The notes beneath the pieces were generated by a model that searched no databases, was not told the origin of the DNA, and worked only from the letters and a program-made list of their open reading frames with translations. The position numbers were made by a program, and so were the translations under genes. From Williamsia herbipolensis (lineage in GTDB: Bacteria > Actinomycetota > Actinomycetes > Mycobacteriales > Mycobacteriaceae), in contig NZ_JXYP01000036.1 in the NCBI RefSeq assembly GCF_000964005.1, positions 62,001 to 126,000 of the forward strand: a stretch of 64,000 nucleotides of DNA, in the 5' to 3' direction. Positions 16,999 to 25,704 of the stretch are shown piece after piece (position 1 is the first letter of the stretch; each line of letters begins with the position of its first letter).

Positions 16999-17391
16999 TC
17001 AGTTCGTCCAGTAGCCGAAGTTGTCGAACACGTTCTCGCGGATGTCGGAGATCGTGTACCCGGAGATCGACGACGGGAAGCACCCGCGCTGCTTGGTGGT
17101 GATGTTCAGGGTCTCACCGGGCTTGAGAGCCGGAGAGAAGCGACGCTGGCCGTTGATCTCCTGCAGCGTCGTGTTGCGCATGGTCACGCCACCGACGTTG
17201 CGGGCGGTCATCGAACGGACCAGGGTCGGGACGAACTCGGTGCGGTCGCAGTACACCGCACCGGTGATGCGCAGCTCCGGCGGTGCGACGGCGTTCGCGG
17301 GTCCGGCCGCGATCATGCCCGCGGTGCCGATGGCGGCAGCCGCCAGAACCGTGGCCGCCGCGCGTTGTGTCGTCTTGCGTGCGTTCTTCAT
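16999..17391 (-). CDS. Small secreted protein of unknown function
   Basis: The protein has 130 residues. A Sec signal peptide with n-region KNARKTTQR, an Ala-rich core and a likely cleavage at ANA-VAPPE leaves about 95 mature residues. Two cysteines (VYCDRTE and RGCFPSS) probably form one disulfide. The mature part is beta-rich with VGGVTMRNTTLQEI and LKPGETLNITT, resembling small immunoglobulin-like exported proteins of actinomycetes. I do not recognise the family. The start follows GAGAGTGGGA. It is divergent from the ferric permease operon. Confidence 0.8.
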   Translation of the reverse strand: MKNARKTTQRAAATVLAAAAIGTAGMIAAGPANAVAPPELRITGAVYCDRTEFVPTLVRSMTARNVGGVTMRNTTLQEINGQRRFSPALKPGETLNITTKQRGCFPSSISGYTISDIRENVFDNFGYWTN

Positions 17392-17526
17392 CGAATCCCA
17401 CTCTCTCGGCTGGCCCGCTCGTCGTCGAGAGCAGGCGATGTGGACGGCCGGCTCGTCTCCTCGACCGGTCGCTGCTGACAGTTCACTGCCAGGCTGCTGT
17501 GTTCCGCCACATCGTCCGTTTCGGTT

Positions 17527-17546
17527 ACCAAATGTTGCGCTTTGGT
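17527..17546. promoter_or_regulatory. Inverted repeat in an unusually AT-rich patch
   Basis: ACCAAA and TTTGGT flank an eight-base spacer, in the only AT-rich stretch between the divergent secreted protein and permease genes. It could be an operator for either gene; the binding protein is unknown. Confidence 0.35.
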
Positions 17547-17589
17547 TATCGAACCCTCCCGGTGGCCGCCGGGACGATCGCCGGCCTAC

Positions 17590-17608
17590 TTAGGCTATCC
17601 TTGCCATA
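17590..17608 (+). promoter_or_regulatory. Putative IdeR-type iron box before the permease operon
   Basis: TTAGGCTATCCTT lies 10-22 bases before the ATG at 17612. It shares the 11-mer AGGCTATCCTT with the box at 13764, but matches the 19-base consensus at only about 12 positions, so confidence is moderate. Confidence 0.5.
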
Positions 17609-17611
17609 CTG

Positions 17612-18658
17612 ATGGTCGATATCGAGGAGGGTTCGGCGGCGGTGGTGTCCCCACGCGCGAGGCGCGGTCGCGATCTGACCGTACTGCTGGCCTTCGTGGG
17701 ACTCCTCGCACTTCTGGCCATCGCGTCGATCGCGATCGGCTCGCGGGCGCTCTCCCCCGGCACGGTCGCCGAGGCCCTGTTCTCCCCGTCGTCGGCCCCC
17801 GCCGACGTCGTGGGCATCGTGCGCGACCTCCGCATCCCGCGCACCGTCCTGGGCGTCCTCGTGGGGCTGGCCATCGGTGCGGCCGGTGCGCTGGCCCAGG
17901 CCCACACGCGCAACCCCCTCGCCGACCCCGGTCTCCTCGGCGTCAACGCGGGTGCGGCGTGCGCCGTCGTCGCCGGCGTCTACCTGCTGGGGATCACCGC
18001 CCCCATCGAGTACATGGGCTTCGGACTGCTCGGGGCGATGATCGCCGCGGGTCTGGTGTTCGGGACCTCGGCACTCACCCGCGGCGCCTCACCGCTGACC
18101 CTGGTGCTCGCGGGCACCGGACTGTCGGCGATGTTGCTGGCCATCACCTCCGCGATCGTCCTCACCGACACCGCCTCGCTCGACGCCTGGCGCTTCTGGA
18201 ACGTCGGATCGGTGGTGGGGCGCGGCTCCGACGTCATCTGGGCCGCGACACCGTTCATCGCCGCCGGCCTCGTACTCGCGATCGGCAGCGGGTTCTTCCT
18301 CAACGTGCTGAGCCTCGGCGACGACATGTCGCGGTCGCTGGGGTCGCGCATCGTGACCGTGCGCGTCGTCGGCATCGCGGCCATCACCCTGCTCGCCGGC
18401 GCCGCGACCGCCGCGTGCGGCCCGATCGTCTTCCTCGGCCTCGTGGTGCCGCACCTCGCGCGCGCCGTGGTGGGCCCCGACTATCGATGGATCGTGCCGT
18501 ATTCGGCTGTGCTGGGGGCGATCCTGCTCATCGCCTCCGACGTCATCGGACGTGTCATCGCGCGACCGGCCGAGATCCAGGTGGGCATCGTCCTCGCCGT
18601 CGTCGGCGCACCGATGCTCATCAAGCTCGTCCGTTCACGACGTCTGGTGGCCGTATGA
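17612..18658 (+). CDS. FecCD-family ferric siderophore permease 1
   Basis: The protein has 348 residues and about ten membrane spans. FecCD motifs include LRIPRTVLGVLVGLAIGAAGALAQAHTRNPLADPGLLGVNAGAA and ACGPIVFLGLVVPHLARAVVGPDYRWIVPYSAVLGA; the latter contains the coupling region that meets the ATPase. With the second permease it forms a heterodimeric channel for ferric siderophores. It is first in a three-gene operon and overlaps the next gene by ATGA. Confidence 0.93.
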   Translation: MVDIEEGSAAVVSPRARRGRDLTVLLAFVGLLALLAIASIAIGSRALSPGTVAEALFSPSSAPADVVGIVRDLRIPRTVLGVLVGLAIGAAGALAQAHTRNPLADPGLLGVNAGAACAVVAGVYLLGITAPIEYMGFGLLGAMIAAGLVFGTSALTRGASPLTLVLAGTGLSAMLLAITSAIVLTDTASLDAWRFWNVGSVVGRGSDVIWAATPFIAAGLVLAIGSGFFLNVLSLGDDMSRSLGSRIVTVRVVGIAAITLLAGAATAACGPIVFLGLVVPHLARAVVGPDYRWIVPYSAVLGAILLIASDVIGRVIARPAEIQVGIVLAVVGAPMLIKLVRSRRLVAV

Positions 18659-19767
18659 CCGAGACCCGCAACCGGCCCGCATCGACGCCCGCGTCGGCCT
18701 CCGTCACGACGACGGCGACCGTCCGCCGACGCGGTGTGGTGCGCCTCGGGTCGTTGTCGTTCCTGGTGGCGCCGCGGACTGTCATCGTCGGTGTCGTGGT
18801 CACCGCGCTGGCGTTGGTGCTGTTCGCCGCGGGCATCGGTGTCGGCGACTACCCGCTCTCGGCGGTCGACGTCGGCCGGATCCTGCTCGGTGGCGGCACC
18901 CGCGTGGAGAACGTCATCGTCTTCGACGTCGGCCTGCCCCGCGCGCTGGTGGCGTTGCTCGTCGGTGTCGGGCTCGGGCTGTCGGGCGCGCTCACCCAGA
19001 CCATCGCCCGTAACCCGCTGGCCACCCCCGATGTCCTGGGCATCACCGCCGGGGCCAGTGCCGCAGCGGTGTTCGGCATCGCGTTCGGGTCGGGCTGGGG
19101 CTCGTGGTTCGCCGACGTCGGCACCCCGATCTCCGCGCTCGTCGGTGCGGGCATCGGCGCGCTGCTCATGTACCTGCTCGCCTGGCGCGGCGGCATCGAC
19201 GCATTCCGGCTCGTCCTCGTCGGTGTCGCCCTCACCTGGGTGTTCCAGGCGCTCGTCGCCTTCGGGCTCACCCGCGCGCGCATCAACGACGTCGGGCGCG
19301 CTCAACGGTGGCTCATCGGATCGGTCTCCGACGCCACCTGGGCCTCGGTCACCACGCTCAGCGTCACGCTCGTCGCCGCGGTCATCGCGGTGACGGCCGT
19401 CCGACGCGGCAGCGGGGTGCTCGGGCTCGGCGAGGATCTCGCCCGCGGCCTGGGGGTGCGCACCTCGGGTGTCACCGCCGTCGCACTGGTCGTGGCCGTC
19501 GTGGTCGCGGCCATCACCGTGTCCGCCGCCGGACCCATCGCCTTCGTCGCGCTGCTCGCACCGCAGATCGCGCTGCGACTCTGTGCCACGCCGGCACCGC
19601 CACCGATCATCTCCGGCATCGTCGGCGGCGTCCTCGTGGTCGGCTCGGACCTGCTGTGCCGCAGCCTGTTACCCGCCGGTCTGTCGGTGGGTGTCGTGAC
19701 CGCGGGCATCGGCGGCCCGTTCCTGATCTATCTGATGATCGCCGTCTCGCGAAAGGCGTCCGCATGA
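18655..19767 (+). CDS. FecCD-family ferric siderophore permease 2
   Basis: The protein has 370 residues. A charged N-terminus of about 35 residues precedes about ten spans. Motifs include VGLPRALVALLVGVGLGLSGALTQTIARNPLATPDVLGITAGAS and SAAGPIAFVALLAPQIALRL. It pairs with permease 1. The ATG at 18655 overlaps the upstream stop (ATGA) and the stop overlaps the ATPase start (ATGA), so translation of all three is coupled. Confidence 0.93.
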   Translation: MTETRNRPASTPASASVTTTATVRRRGVVRLGSLSFLVAPRTVIVGVVVTALALVLFAAGIGVGDYPLSAVDVGRILLGGGTRVENVIVFDVGLPRALVALLVGVGLGLSGALTQTIARNPLATPDVLGITAGASAAAVFGIAFGSGWGSWFADVGTPISALVGAGIGALLMYLLAWRGGIDAFRLVLVGVALTWVFQALVAFGLTRARINDVGRAQRWLIGSVSDATWASVTTLSVTLVAAVIAVTAVRRGSGVLGLGEDLARGLGVRTSGVTAVALVVAVVVAAITVSAAGPIAFVALLAPQIALRLCATPAPPPIISGIVGGVLVVGSDLLCRSLLPAGLSVGVVTAGIGGPFLIYLMIAVSRKASA

Positions 19768-20591
19768 CACCCGCTGCCACCACCGACGCCGGGCTCACCT
19801 CGGCACGCCTGTCCGCGACCGGCCTCACCGTCGGATACGACGCCGAGCCCGTCATCTCCGGTCTCGACGTCGCCATCCCCGACGGGCAGGTCACCACCGT
19901 CGTCGGGCCGAACGGTTGCGGCAAATCGACCCTGCTGCGATCGCTCGCCCGGTTGCTGCGTCCACGGTCGGGGACGGTGCTGCTCGACGGCACCGACATC
20001 GCCGGTCAGAAACCGCGCGACGTCGCCCGCACACTCGGTCTGCTCCCGCAGAACCCCATCGCGCCCGAGGGCCTGACGGTGGTCGATCTCGTTGCGCGCG
20101 GGCGTCATCCGCATCAGAGCTGGTATCGGCAGTGGTCGGCCGGCGACGAGGAGGCCGTCGCGACGGCGATGGCGATGACCGGCACCGACACCCTCGCCGA
20201 CCGACCGGTCTCGGCGCTGTCGGGAGGGCAGCGACAGCGGGTGTGGATCGCGCTCACCCTCGCCCAGGAGACCGATCTGCTGCTGCTCGACGAACCGACG
20301 ACGTTCCTCGATCTGGCACACGCCGTCGACGTGCTCGACCTCGTGCACACACTGTGCGCCGAGCACGGCAAGACGATCGTGATGGTGCTGCACGATCTCA
20401 ATCTCGCCGCCCGCTACAGCGACCGGTTGATCGTGATGCGCGACGGCAACGTCCTCACCGAGGGATCGCCCACCGACGTGGTGACCCCCGAACTGCTCGA
20501 GGCCGCGTTCGGACTGCGGTCGATGGTGCTCACCGACCCGGTGTCGGGCGGTCCGCTCATCGTGCCACTGGGTCGCCCGCACGCCGCCTGA
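19764..20591 (+). CDS. Ferric siderophore ABC transporter ATPase
   Basis: The protein has 275 residues. Walker A is GPNGCGKST near residue 50, the Q-loop lies in LGLLPQNP, the ABC signature is LSGGQRQRVWIALTLA, Walker B is LLLLDEPTTFLDLAH, and the H-loop is VLHDLNLAARYSD. It energises import through the two FecCD permeases. It ends the operon just before a short remnant of the 21-base repeat. Confidence 0.95.
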   Translation: MTPAATTDAGLTSARLSATGLTVGYDAEPVISGLDVAIPDGQVTTVVGPNGCGKSTLLRSLARLLRPRSGTVLLDGTDIAGQKPRDVARTLGLLPQNPIAPEGLTVVDLVARGRHPHQSWYRQWSAGDEEAVATAMAMTGTDTLADRPVSALSGGQRQRVWIALTLAQETDLLLLDEPTTFLDLAHAVDVLDLVHTLCAEHGKTIVMVLHDLNLAARYSDRLIVMRDGNVLTEGSPTDVVTPELLEAAFGLRSMVLTDPVSGGPLIVPLGRPHAA

Positions 20592-20600
20592 CGCAGTCAC

Positions 20601-20634
20601 TGCCCAACCGGCCAGCGTTACGTGCCCAACCAAC
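20601..20634 (-). repeat. Two 21/22-base repeat units, minus orientation
   Basis: Read on the minus strand, GTTGGGCACGTAACG begins at 20630 and a second GTTGGGCA at 20608. The units lie between the convergent ATPase and DUF456 genes. There is no plus-oriented partner. Confidence 0.8.
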
Positions 20635-20661
20635 CGATGTAAACGACGGCCCGACTCGCGG

Positions 20662-21141
20662 CTAGAGGGCGATGGCGCCCGTGAGCCAGGTGCCGGCCGC
20701 GAACAGCGATGCGGTGAGCTCGATCCCGATCGCGACGACCGCGGCGCGGGCCGCGGCGATCGCGCCACGACGTCCGGCGGTGACGCTGCGCGCCGGGGCC
20801 CACTCGGCGCCGAACGCGCCGGCGAGGAAGCCGATGGGCAGGCCGATCACCGGGATGACGAAGAACCCGACGATGCCGACGAGACCGCCGATCATGATGG
20901 TGCGGTTCGAGATCCCCGACTTCTTCATCGACGAGCCCGCGACGAGGTACTTGAGCACCGCGGCGGCCACGATGAGCGCGACCGCGACCCCGGCGACAGC
21001 CCAGGCCCATCCGCCGGCGAAAGCTGCCCACACCACGATCGCCAGTCCCACGAGCGAGGGCCCGGGCAGCATCGGGATCACCGTGCCCACGAGGCCGATG
21101 GCAATCACGAGCGCGACGATCAGCTCACCGGCGACCGGCAT
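20662..21141 (-). CDS. DUF456-family small membrane protein
   Basis: The protein has 159 residues and four to five membrane spans. The DUF456 pattern is LVGTVIPMLPGPSLVGLAIVVWA at the N-terminus, then MIGGLVGIVGFFVIPVIGLPIGFLAGAFGAEW with the glycine-rich helix. The role is unknown. Its ATG directly abuts the purT stop (TAGATG), so it is translationally coupled to purT although no functional link is known. Confidence 0.88.
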   Translation of the reverse strand: MPVAGELIVALVIAIGLVGTVIPMLPGPSLVGLAIVVWAAFAGGWAWAVAGVAVALIVAAAVLKYLVAGSSMKKSGISNRTIMIGGLVGIVGFFVIPVIGLPIGFLAGAFGAEWAPARSVTAGRRGAIAAARAAVVAIGIELTASLFAAGTWLTGAIAL

Positions 21142-22845
21142 CTACGTGTCCGCCGGTGTGTTGCGGCCCGACGATGCCGGTTCGCGTGCCTCGGACGCGG
21201 TGTCGAACAGGGCGGTCGTCGCCGAGTCGGCGTCGGGCCGATCCTGCTCCCTGTCATCGGATCTCGGTGCCGGCACGTCGTTCTCGTCGACATCGGGTCG
21301 CGCCAGCGGGCTGCGCTCGGTGTCGACGCCCACCGACGACACCCCCGGGACGTCGGGCGCCGGGGTCGCCGGTATCCGATCGGTGGTCGGTCCGACGGGC
21401 GGACCGTCGAGGACGGATGGGGCGGGAGGCGGTGGGACCGAGACGAATGGGGTGGCCGCGGTGCTGACCGGACGCACCAGTGCTGCAGCGTCGTTCGCGC
21501 GACGACGTGCGCCGGCGATGTCGTCGGCCGTGGCCACCACGACCCCCATCCGCCGGCGGGTGTAACTCTCGGGCTTGCCGAACAGGCGTATGTCGGTCTC
21601 GGGGATCGTCAGTGCCGCGGCGACGTTCTCGAATCCGATGGCCGCCTCGTCGCGCCCGCCGTAGATGACCGCCGACGCACCCGGGCTGGCCAGGGTGACG
21701 TCGACAGGCAGTCCGAGGATGGCGCGGGCGTGCATCTCGAACTCCGAGAGACGCTGGGTCGCCAGTGTCACCAGGCCGGTGTCGTGCGGGCGGGGGCTCA
21801 CCTCGGAGAAGTAGACGTCATCGCCCTTGACGAACATCTCGACGCCGAAGATGCCTCGGCCGCCCAGCTTTCCGTCGCCCAGCGCGGTGACGATGCGCGC
21901 TGCGATCGACATCGCCGCGCCGTGCGCCACCGGGCTCATCGGTTGCGGCTGCCAGCTCTCCACGTAGTCGCCGCGTTCCTGGCGGTGACCGATCGGCGCA
22001 CAGAAATGGGTGGTGAGGGTGCCGGTCGCGGGATCGACCGCGCGCACGGTGAGCAGGGTGATCTCGTAGTCGAAATCGACGAATCCCTCGACGATCACGC
22101 GGCCACCGGCCACGCGTGCACCCGACGCCGCCGTCTCCCACGCCGCGGCGAGATCCTCGGGACCCCGCAGCATCGACTGGCCCTTACCCGACGACGACAT
22201 CGTCGGTTTCACCAGACACGGGTACCCGACGCGGTCGGCGGCGGCGGTGAGCTGTTCGAGCGAATCGGCGAAGGCATACGCCGACGTCGGCAGGCCCAGC
22301 TCGGAGTCGGCGAGGCGACGGATGCCCTCGCGGTTCATGGTCAGCGAGGTGGCGCGGGCGGTGGGGATCACCTCGGTGATGCCGCGACGCTCGGCCTCCT
22401 CGAGCGCGGTGGTGGCGATGGCCTCGATCTCGGGCACCACGTAGTCGGGGCGCTGATCCTCGATGAGTCCGAGCAACGCGTCGTGGTCGGTCATGTCCAT
22501 CACGAAGCCGTGGTGGGCGACCTGATGACCGGGAGCATTGTGATAGCGGTCGACGGCGATCACCTCGACGCCCAGACGCTGGAACGCGATCACGACCTCT
22601 TTGCCGAGCTCGCCGGCACCGAGGAGCATCACGCGCGTCGCCGAGGGTGACAGCGGCGTCCCGATCCGCGGCGAGCCGGCGGGCACGGGCCCGATGGCCG
22701 CAGGTGGGATCGGCGGGGGCGGGGTGCCGGGCCGCGGCGGAACCGGGCCACGGCCGGTGGGCGGACGCGACACCGGCGGACGAGGAGGCGCACCGGGGAC
22801 GGGCGCACCGGGGCGCGGGTTGGGTCGCGGGCCGGGGGAGGTCAT
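21142..22845 (-). CDS. purT: Formate-dependent GAR transformylase with disordered N- and C-terminal tails
   Basis: The protein has 567 residues, against about 390 in E. coli PurT. The ATP-grasp core spans about 62-462: [83 protein letters not shown]. It makes formyl-GAR from formate, ATP and GAR, bypassing 10-formyl-THF. A Pro-rich N-tail of about 60 residues and a Pro/Asp/Ser C-tail of about 100 are predicted disordered and are not part of the family. The start follows GAGAGAA. Confidence 0.93.
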   Translation of the reverse strand: MTSPGPRPNPRPGAPVPGAPPRPPVSRPPTGRGPVPPRPGTPPPPIPPAAIGPVPAGSPRIGTPLSPSATRVMLLGAGELGKEVVIAFQRLGVEVIAVDRYHNAPGHQVAHHGFVMDMTDHDALLGLIEDQRPDYVVPEIEAIATTALEEAERRGITEVIPTARATSLTMNREGIRRLADSELGLPTSAYAFADSLEQLTAAADRVGYPCLVKPTMSSSGKGQSMLRGPEDLAAAWETAASGARVAGGRVIVEGFVDFDYEITLLTVRAVDPATGTLTTHFCAPIGHRQERGDYVESWQPQPMSPVAHGAAMSIAARIVTALGDGKLGGRGIFGVEMFVKGDDVYFSEVSPRPHDTGLVTLATQRLSEFEMHARAILGLPVDVTLASPGASAVIYGGRDEAAIGFENVAAALTIPETDIRLFGKPESYTRRRMGVVVATADDIAGARRRANDAAALVRPVSTAATPFVSVPPPPAPSVLDGPPVGPTTDRIPATPAPDVPGVSSVGVDTERSPLARPDVDENDVPAPRSDDREQDRPDADSATTALFDTASEAREPASSGRNTPADT

Positions 22846-22870
22846 GGTTCTCTCGTTTCTCGGGCCGGCT

Positions 22871-23194
22871 CTAGCCGAGCTCGGCGTGCACGTAGCACCA
22901 GCGCCATGTCTCGCCCGGCTCGGCCGAGCGCATCACGGGATGCTGCGAGCTCGCGTGGTGGGCGGTCGCGTGCTTACGGGGGCTCGAATCGCAGCACCCG
23001 ATGTATCCGCAGGTCAGGCACCGACGCAGATGAGCCCAGTGCTCGACGCCCTCGGCCTCGCAGCCCTCGCATTGATCGGGTCGGCCACGCACGGGGTCGC
23101 CGGTGGGGTCGGCCGAGGTCGCGAGCAGGTCCGCGCACGCCTCGGGTTCGGGCGTGCCGGAGGCCACATCTGACGGGCCGATCAGTCGGTGCAT
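22871..23194 (-). CDS. UBP-type zinc finger protein
   Basis: The protein has 107 residues. The zinc-finger UBP pattern is visible: [52 protein letters not shown]. In eukaryotes the fold binds the C-terminus of ubiquitin; bacterial versions occur next to or fused with Na+/H+ antiporters, and their ligand is unknown. The ATG at 23194 is chosen; a GTG at 23218 is possible. It is divergent from the antiporter and 25 bases upstream of purT. Confidence 0.85.
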   Translation of the reverse strand: MHRLIGPSDVASGTPEPEACADLLATSADPTGDPVRGRPDQCEGCEAEGVEHWAHLRRCLTCGYIGCCDSSPRKHATAHHASSQHPVMRSAEPGETWRWCYVHAELG

Positions 23195-23330
23195 CACCGA
23201 TCGTCGTATGGATCGCACCTGCACAGTGTCCCGTATCCGACGGGCATCCGGCCACCTGGTCACCGAACCGGGATCCGCGCGAGGAGTTCTCGTCGAGCGG
23301 ATCCCGCCAGCCGGGATAGTGTCAGCCCCC

Positions 23331-24935
23331 ATGGACGCCTCGATCCTCGTGGTGGTGGTCGCCGCGCTGGCCGTCGCGGCACTGGCCCGCCGCTACCAGC
23401 TCGCCTCACCACTCATCCTGGTGCTCGTCGGTCTGGGCATCAGTTGGATCCCCGGGCTGCCGATCGTGGGCCTCGACCCCGATGTCGTGCTGTTCATCGT
23501 CCTGCCGCCGCTGCTCTACTCCGCGGCCCAGGACAGCTCGTATGTGGCGTTGCGCCGCAACATCCGCGCCATCGGCCTGCTGGCCGTGGCACTGCCTCTC
23601 GTCACCACCGTGGTCGTCGGGTTCGTCGCGTACTGGTCGCTGCCGCAGCTGCCGTTGGTCGCCGCACTGGTTCTCGGGGCGGTCGTCGCGCCACCCGACG
23701 CCGTGTCGGCCACCGCGATCGGCCGTCGGCTCGGACTGCCCCGCAAGGTCACCACGCTGCTCGGCGGCGAGAGCCTGCTCAACGACGCGACCGCACTGAC
23801 CGCCTACCGGCTCGCACTCGGTGCGGCGGTCGGCGCGACGACGAGCGTATGGGGCGGCATCGCCCTGTTCGCCGAGGCCGCCATCGGTGGTGTCGTGGTG
23901 GGACTCGTCCTCGGGGTGGTGGTGTCGAAGATCCGACAGTGGCTCACCGACCCGCCCATGGAGACCGCGCTCGGCATCGTCATCCCCTTCGCCACCTACT
24001 TCGTGGCCGAGGAGGTGCACGCCTCGGGTGTGATCGCGGTCGTGGTCGTCGGGCTCTACCTCGGCCAGCGCTCGGCCCGCGAGGGGTTCGCCACCCGTCT
24101 GCAGGACAGCGCGGTGTGGCGGTCGATCGACGTGATGCTCGAGTCGTTCGTGTTCCTGCTCATCGGCCTGCAGCTCCCCGAGGTCATCCGCGGTCTGCGC
24201 GGGCACTCCGTCGGCGCCATCATCTGGGCGGCCGTCGCCGTTCTCGCCACGGTGATCGTGGTCCGCATGATCTGGATGTTCCCGGCCACCTACCTCCCGC
24301 GGATGTTCTCCGCGAAACTGCGCGAACGGGAGAGTGCCCCGCCGGCGGGCGCGGTGTTCGTCGTCGCGTGGTCCGGTATGCGCGGGGTGGTGAGTCTGGC
24401 CGCGGCGTTCGCGATCCCGCTGACCACCGAGGACGGCTCGGCGTTCCCCGCCCGCGACGAGATCATCTTCCTCACCTTCGTGGTCACCGTCGGCACACTG
24501 CTGCTCCAGGGCACCACCCTGCCGTGGCTCATCCGACGCCTGGGTGTGCAGAGCAACGAGCGACGCTCGGACCTCCTGGCGTTGGCCGCCGCCCAGGATC
24601 GGGCCGGCCGGGCCGCCGGTGCCCGGTTGAACGAGTTGGCCGAGGAGATCGACGAGAACGACGCCATGCACGAGCAGGTCGAGATCCTGCGTCGCTGGTT
24701 GCGGTCGCGCAAGAACCTGGCGTGGGAGGAGCTCGGTCGTGGTGAGGACGAGCTGGGCGAGAGTCCGACGGTCGCGGTGAACCGCATCCGCACCGAACTG
24801 CTGCAGATCCAACGCGAGGTGTTCATCGCCGAACGCGACGCCGGACGCATCGACGACGAGGTGATGCGCCGCGTGCTCAGTCAGCTCGACCTCGCCGAGG
24901 GACTCTCCGACCGCCGGTCGCGATCGGGCGAGTGA
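23331..24935 (+). CDS. Na+/H+ antiporter, CPA1 (NhaP) family
   Basis: The protein has 534 residues with about 12 spans (1-400) and a cytoplasmic helical tail. Functional motifs are LPPLLYSAA near residue 62, the ion-binding NDAT in GGESLLNDATALTAYR, and AWSGMRGVVSLAAAFAIP. It exchanges Na+ or K+ for protons for pH control. The tail RAAGARLNELAEEIDENDAMHEQVEILRRWLR is coiled-coil-like. It is divergent from the UBP zinc finger gene, a partner seen with such antiporters in other actinomycetes. GATAGT lies 16 bases before the start. Confidence 0.92.
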   Translation: MDASILVVVVAALAVAALARRYQLASPLILVLVGLGISWIPGLPIVGLDPDVVLFIVLPPLLYSAAQDSSYVALRRNIRAIGLLAVALPLVTTVVVGFVAYWSLPQLPLVAALVLGAVVAPPDAVSATAIGRRLGLPRKVTTLLGGESLLNDATALTAYRLALGAAVGATTSVWGGIALFAEAAIGGVVVGLVLGVVVSKIRQWLTDPPMETALGIVIPFATYFVAEEVHASGVIAVVVVGLYLGQRSAREGFATRLQDSAVWRSIDVMLESFVFLLIGLQLPEVIRGLRGHSVGAIIWAAVAVLATVIVVRMIWMFPATYLPRMFSAKLRERESAPPAGAVFVVAWSGMRGVVSLAAAFAIPLTTEDGSAFPARDEIIFLTFVVTVGTLLLQGTTLPWLIRRLGVQSNERRSDLLALAAAQDRAGRAAGARLNELAEEIDENDAMHEQVEILRRWLRSRKNLAWEELGRGEDELGESPTVAVNRIRTELLQIQREVFIAERDAGRIDDEVMRRVLSQLDLAEGLSDRRSRSGE

Positions 24936-24936
24936 T

Positions 24937-25644
24937 CTAGCCGAGCAGCGTCTTTCGGTCGGTGTGGAAGAACGTCACCAGCGTCGCCGCGCCACACAGC
25001 GCGGCCGCCCCGAAGAGCAGGTAGCCGCTGTCGATGATGGTTCCGACGATGCCGCCGAACACCGCGCCGACGATGAACCCGGCGTAGAGGAGCGCATACC
25101 CGAGCCAGTCGTAGACCGTGCCGCCACCGCGGAAGTGACGTTCCATCCCCTGTCCCAGTTTCACCAGTGTCCCGGTGACATAGCTCAGCGGGATCGACAC
25201 CTCGCCGTTCTTCACGAACGCGGCGTTGAGGGCCCCGACGGAGAACGCGACGATGATGATCGGCCAGTAGGTGACGTTGTTCTCCTTGAACCCGCTGAGC
25301 ACCAGATCGGTCATCCCGGCGACGAACAGACCGATGGTGGTGAGCACCGTGGTGCCGTGCGGGTGGTTGCTCCAGAAGCGGCGCCGGCAGTACATCGCGA
25401 CGAACACCCCGGCGACGAACGCGACGATGATGAAGCCCGCGTTCAGGGCGGTGGGGCCGATCACACCCCGCGCGCGGGTCGTCTCGAACCCCTGGAGCGC
25501 CATGCGCTCGGTGTTGCCGGTCATGAACGTGACGAAGTAGCCGTCGGAATCGAGAAACGCTGCCGCCCCGATCATCCCGGCCACGGCGGCGAGGACCCAC
25601 GACAATCGGGCATCGGGTCCGATGGCGTCTTCTCTGCTGATCAT
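24937..25644 (-). CDS. DUF1275 (YoaK-like) membrane protein
   Basis: The protein has 235 residues and about six spans. The family pattern includes GAAAFLDSDGYFVTFMTGNTERMA near residue 28 and FVKNGEVSIPLSYVTGTLVKLGQGM near 135. Function in bacteria is unknown; a transport role is assumed. Its stop is separated from the convergent antiporter stop by a single base, leaving no room for an intergenic terminator. Confidence 0.88.
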   Translation of the reverse strand: MISREDAIGPDARLSWVLAAVAGMIGAAAFLDSDGYFVTFMTGNTERMALQGFETTRARGVIGPTALNAGFIIVAFVAGVFVAMYCRRRFWSNHPHGTTVLTTIGLFVAGMTDLVLSGFKENNVTYWPIIIVAFSVGALNAAFVKNGEVSIPLSYVTGTLVKLGQGMERHFRGGGTVYDWLGYALLYAGFIVGAVFGGIVGTIIDSGYLLFGAAALCGAATLVTFFHTDRKTLLG

Positions 25645-25704
25645 GAATACCGAATCTAGGTCACTTCGAGCCTCCCGGCACCACGACCGGGCAGCGTCAC
25701 AAAG

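Noticed and set aside
17542-18654. Upstream extension of the second FecCD permease frame
   Set aside because: The first 370 codons overlap permease 1 out of frame and have no membrane pattern. The ATG at 18655 overlaps the previous stop as ATGA.
9671-20591. Siderophore biosynthesis cluster including the isochorismate synthase
   Set aside because: No NRPS, salicylate or dihydroxybenzoate genes occur in the window. Only uptake genes and an isolated isochorismate synthase are present.
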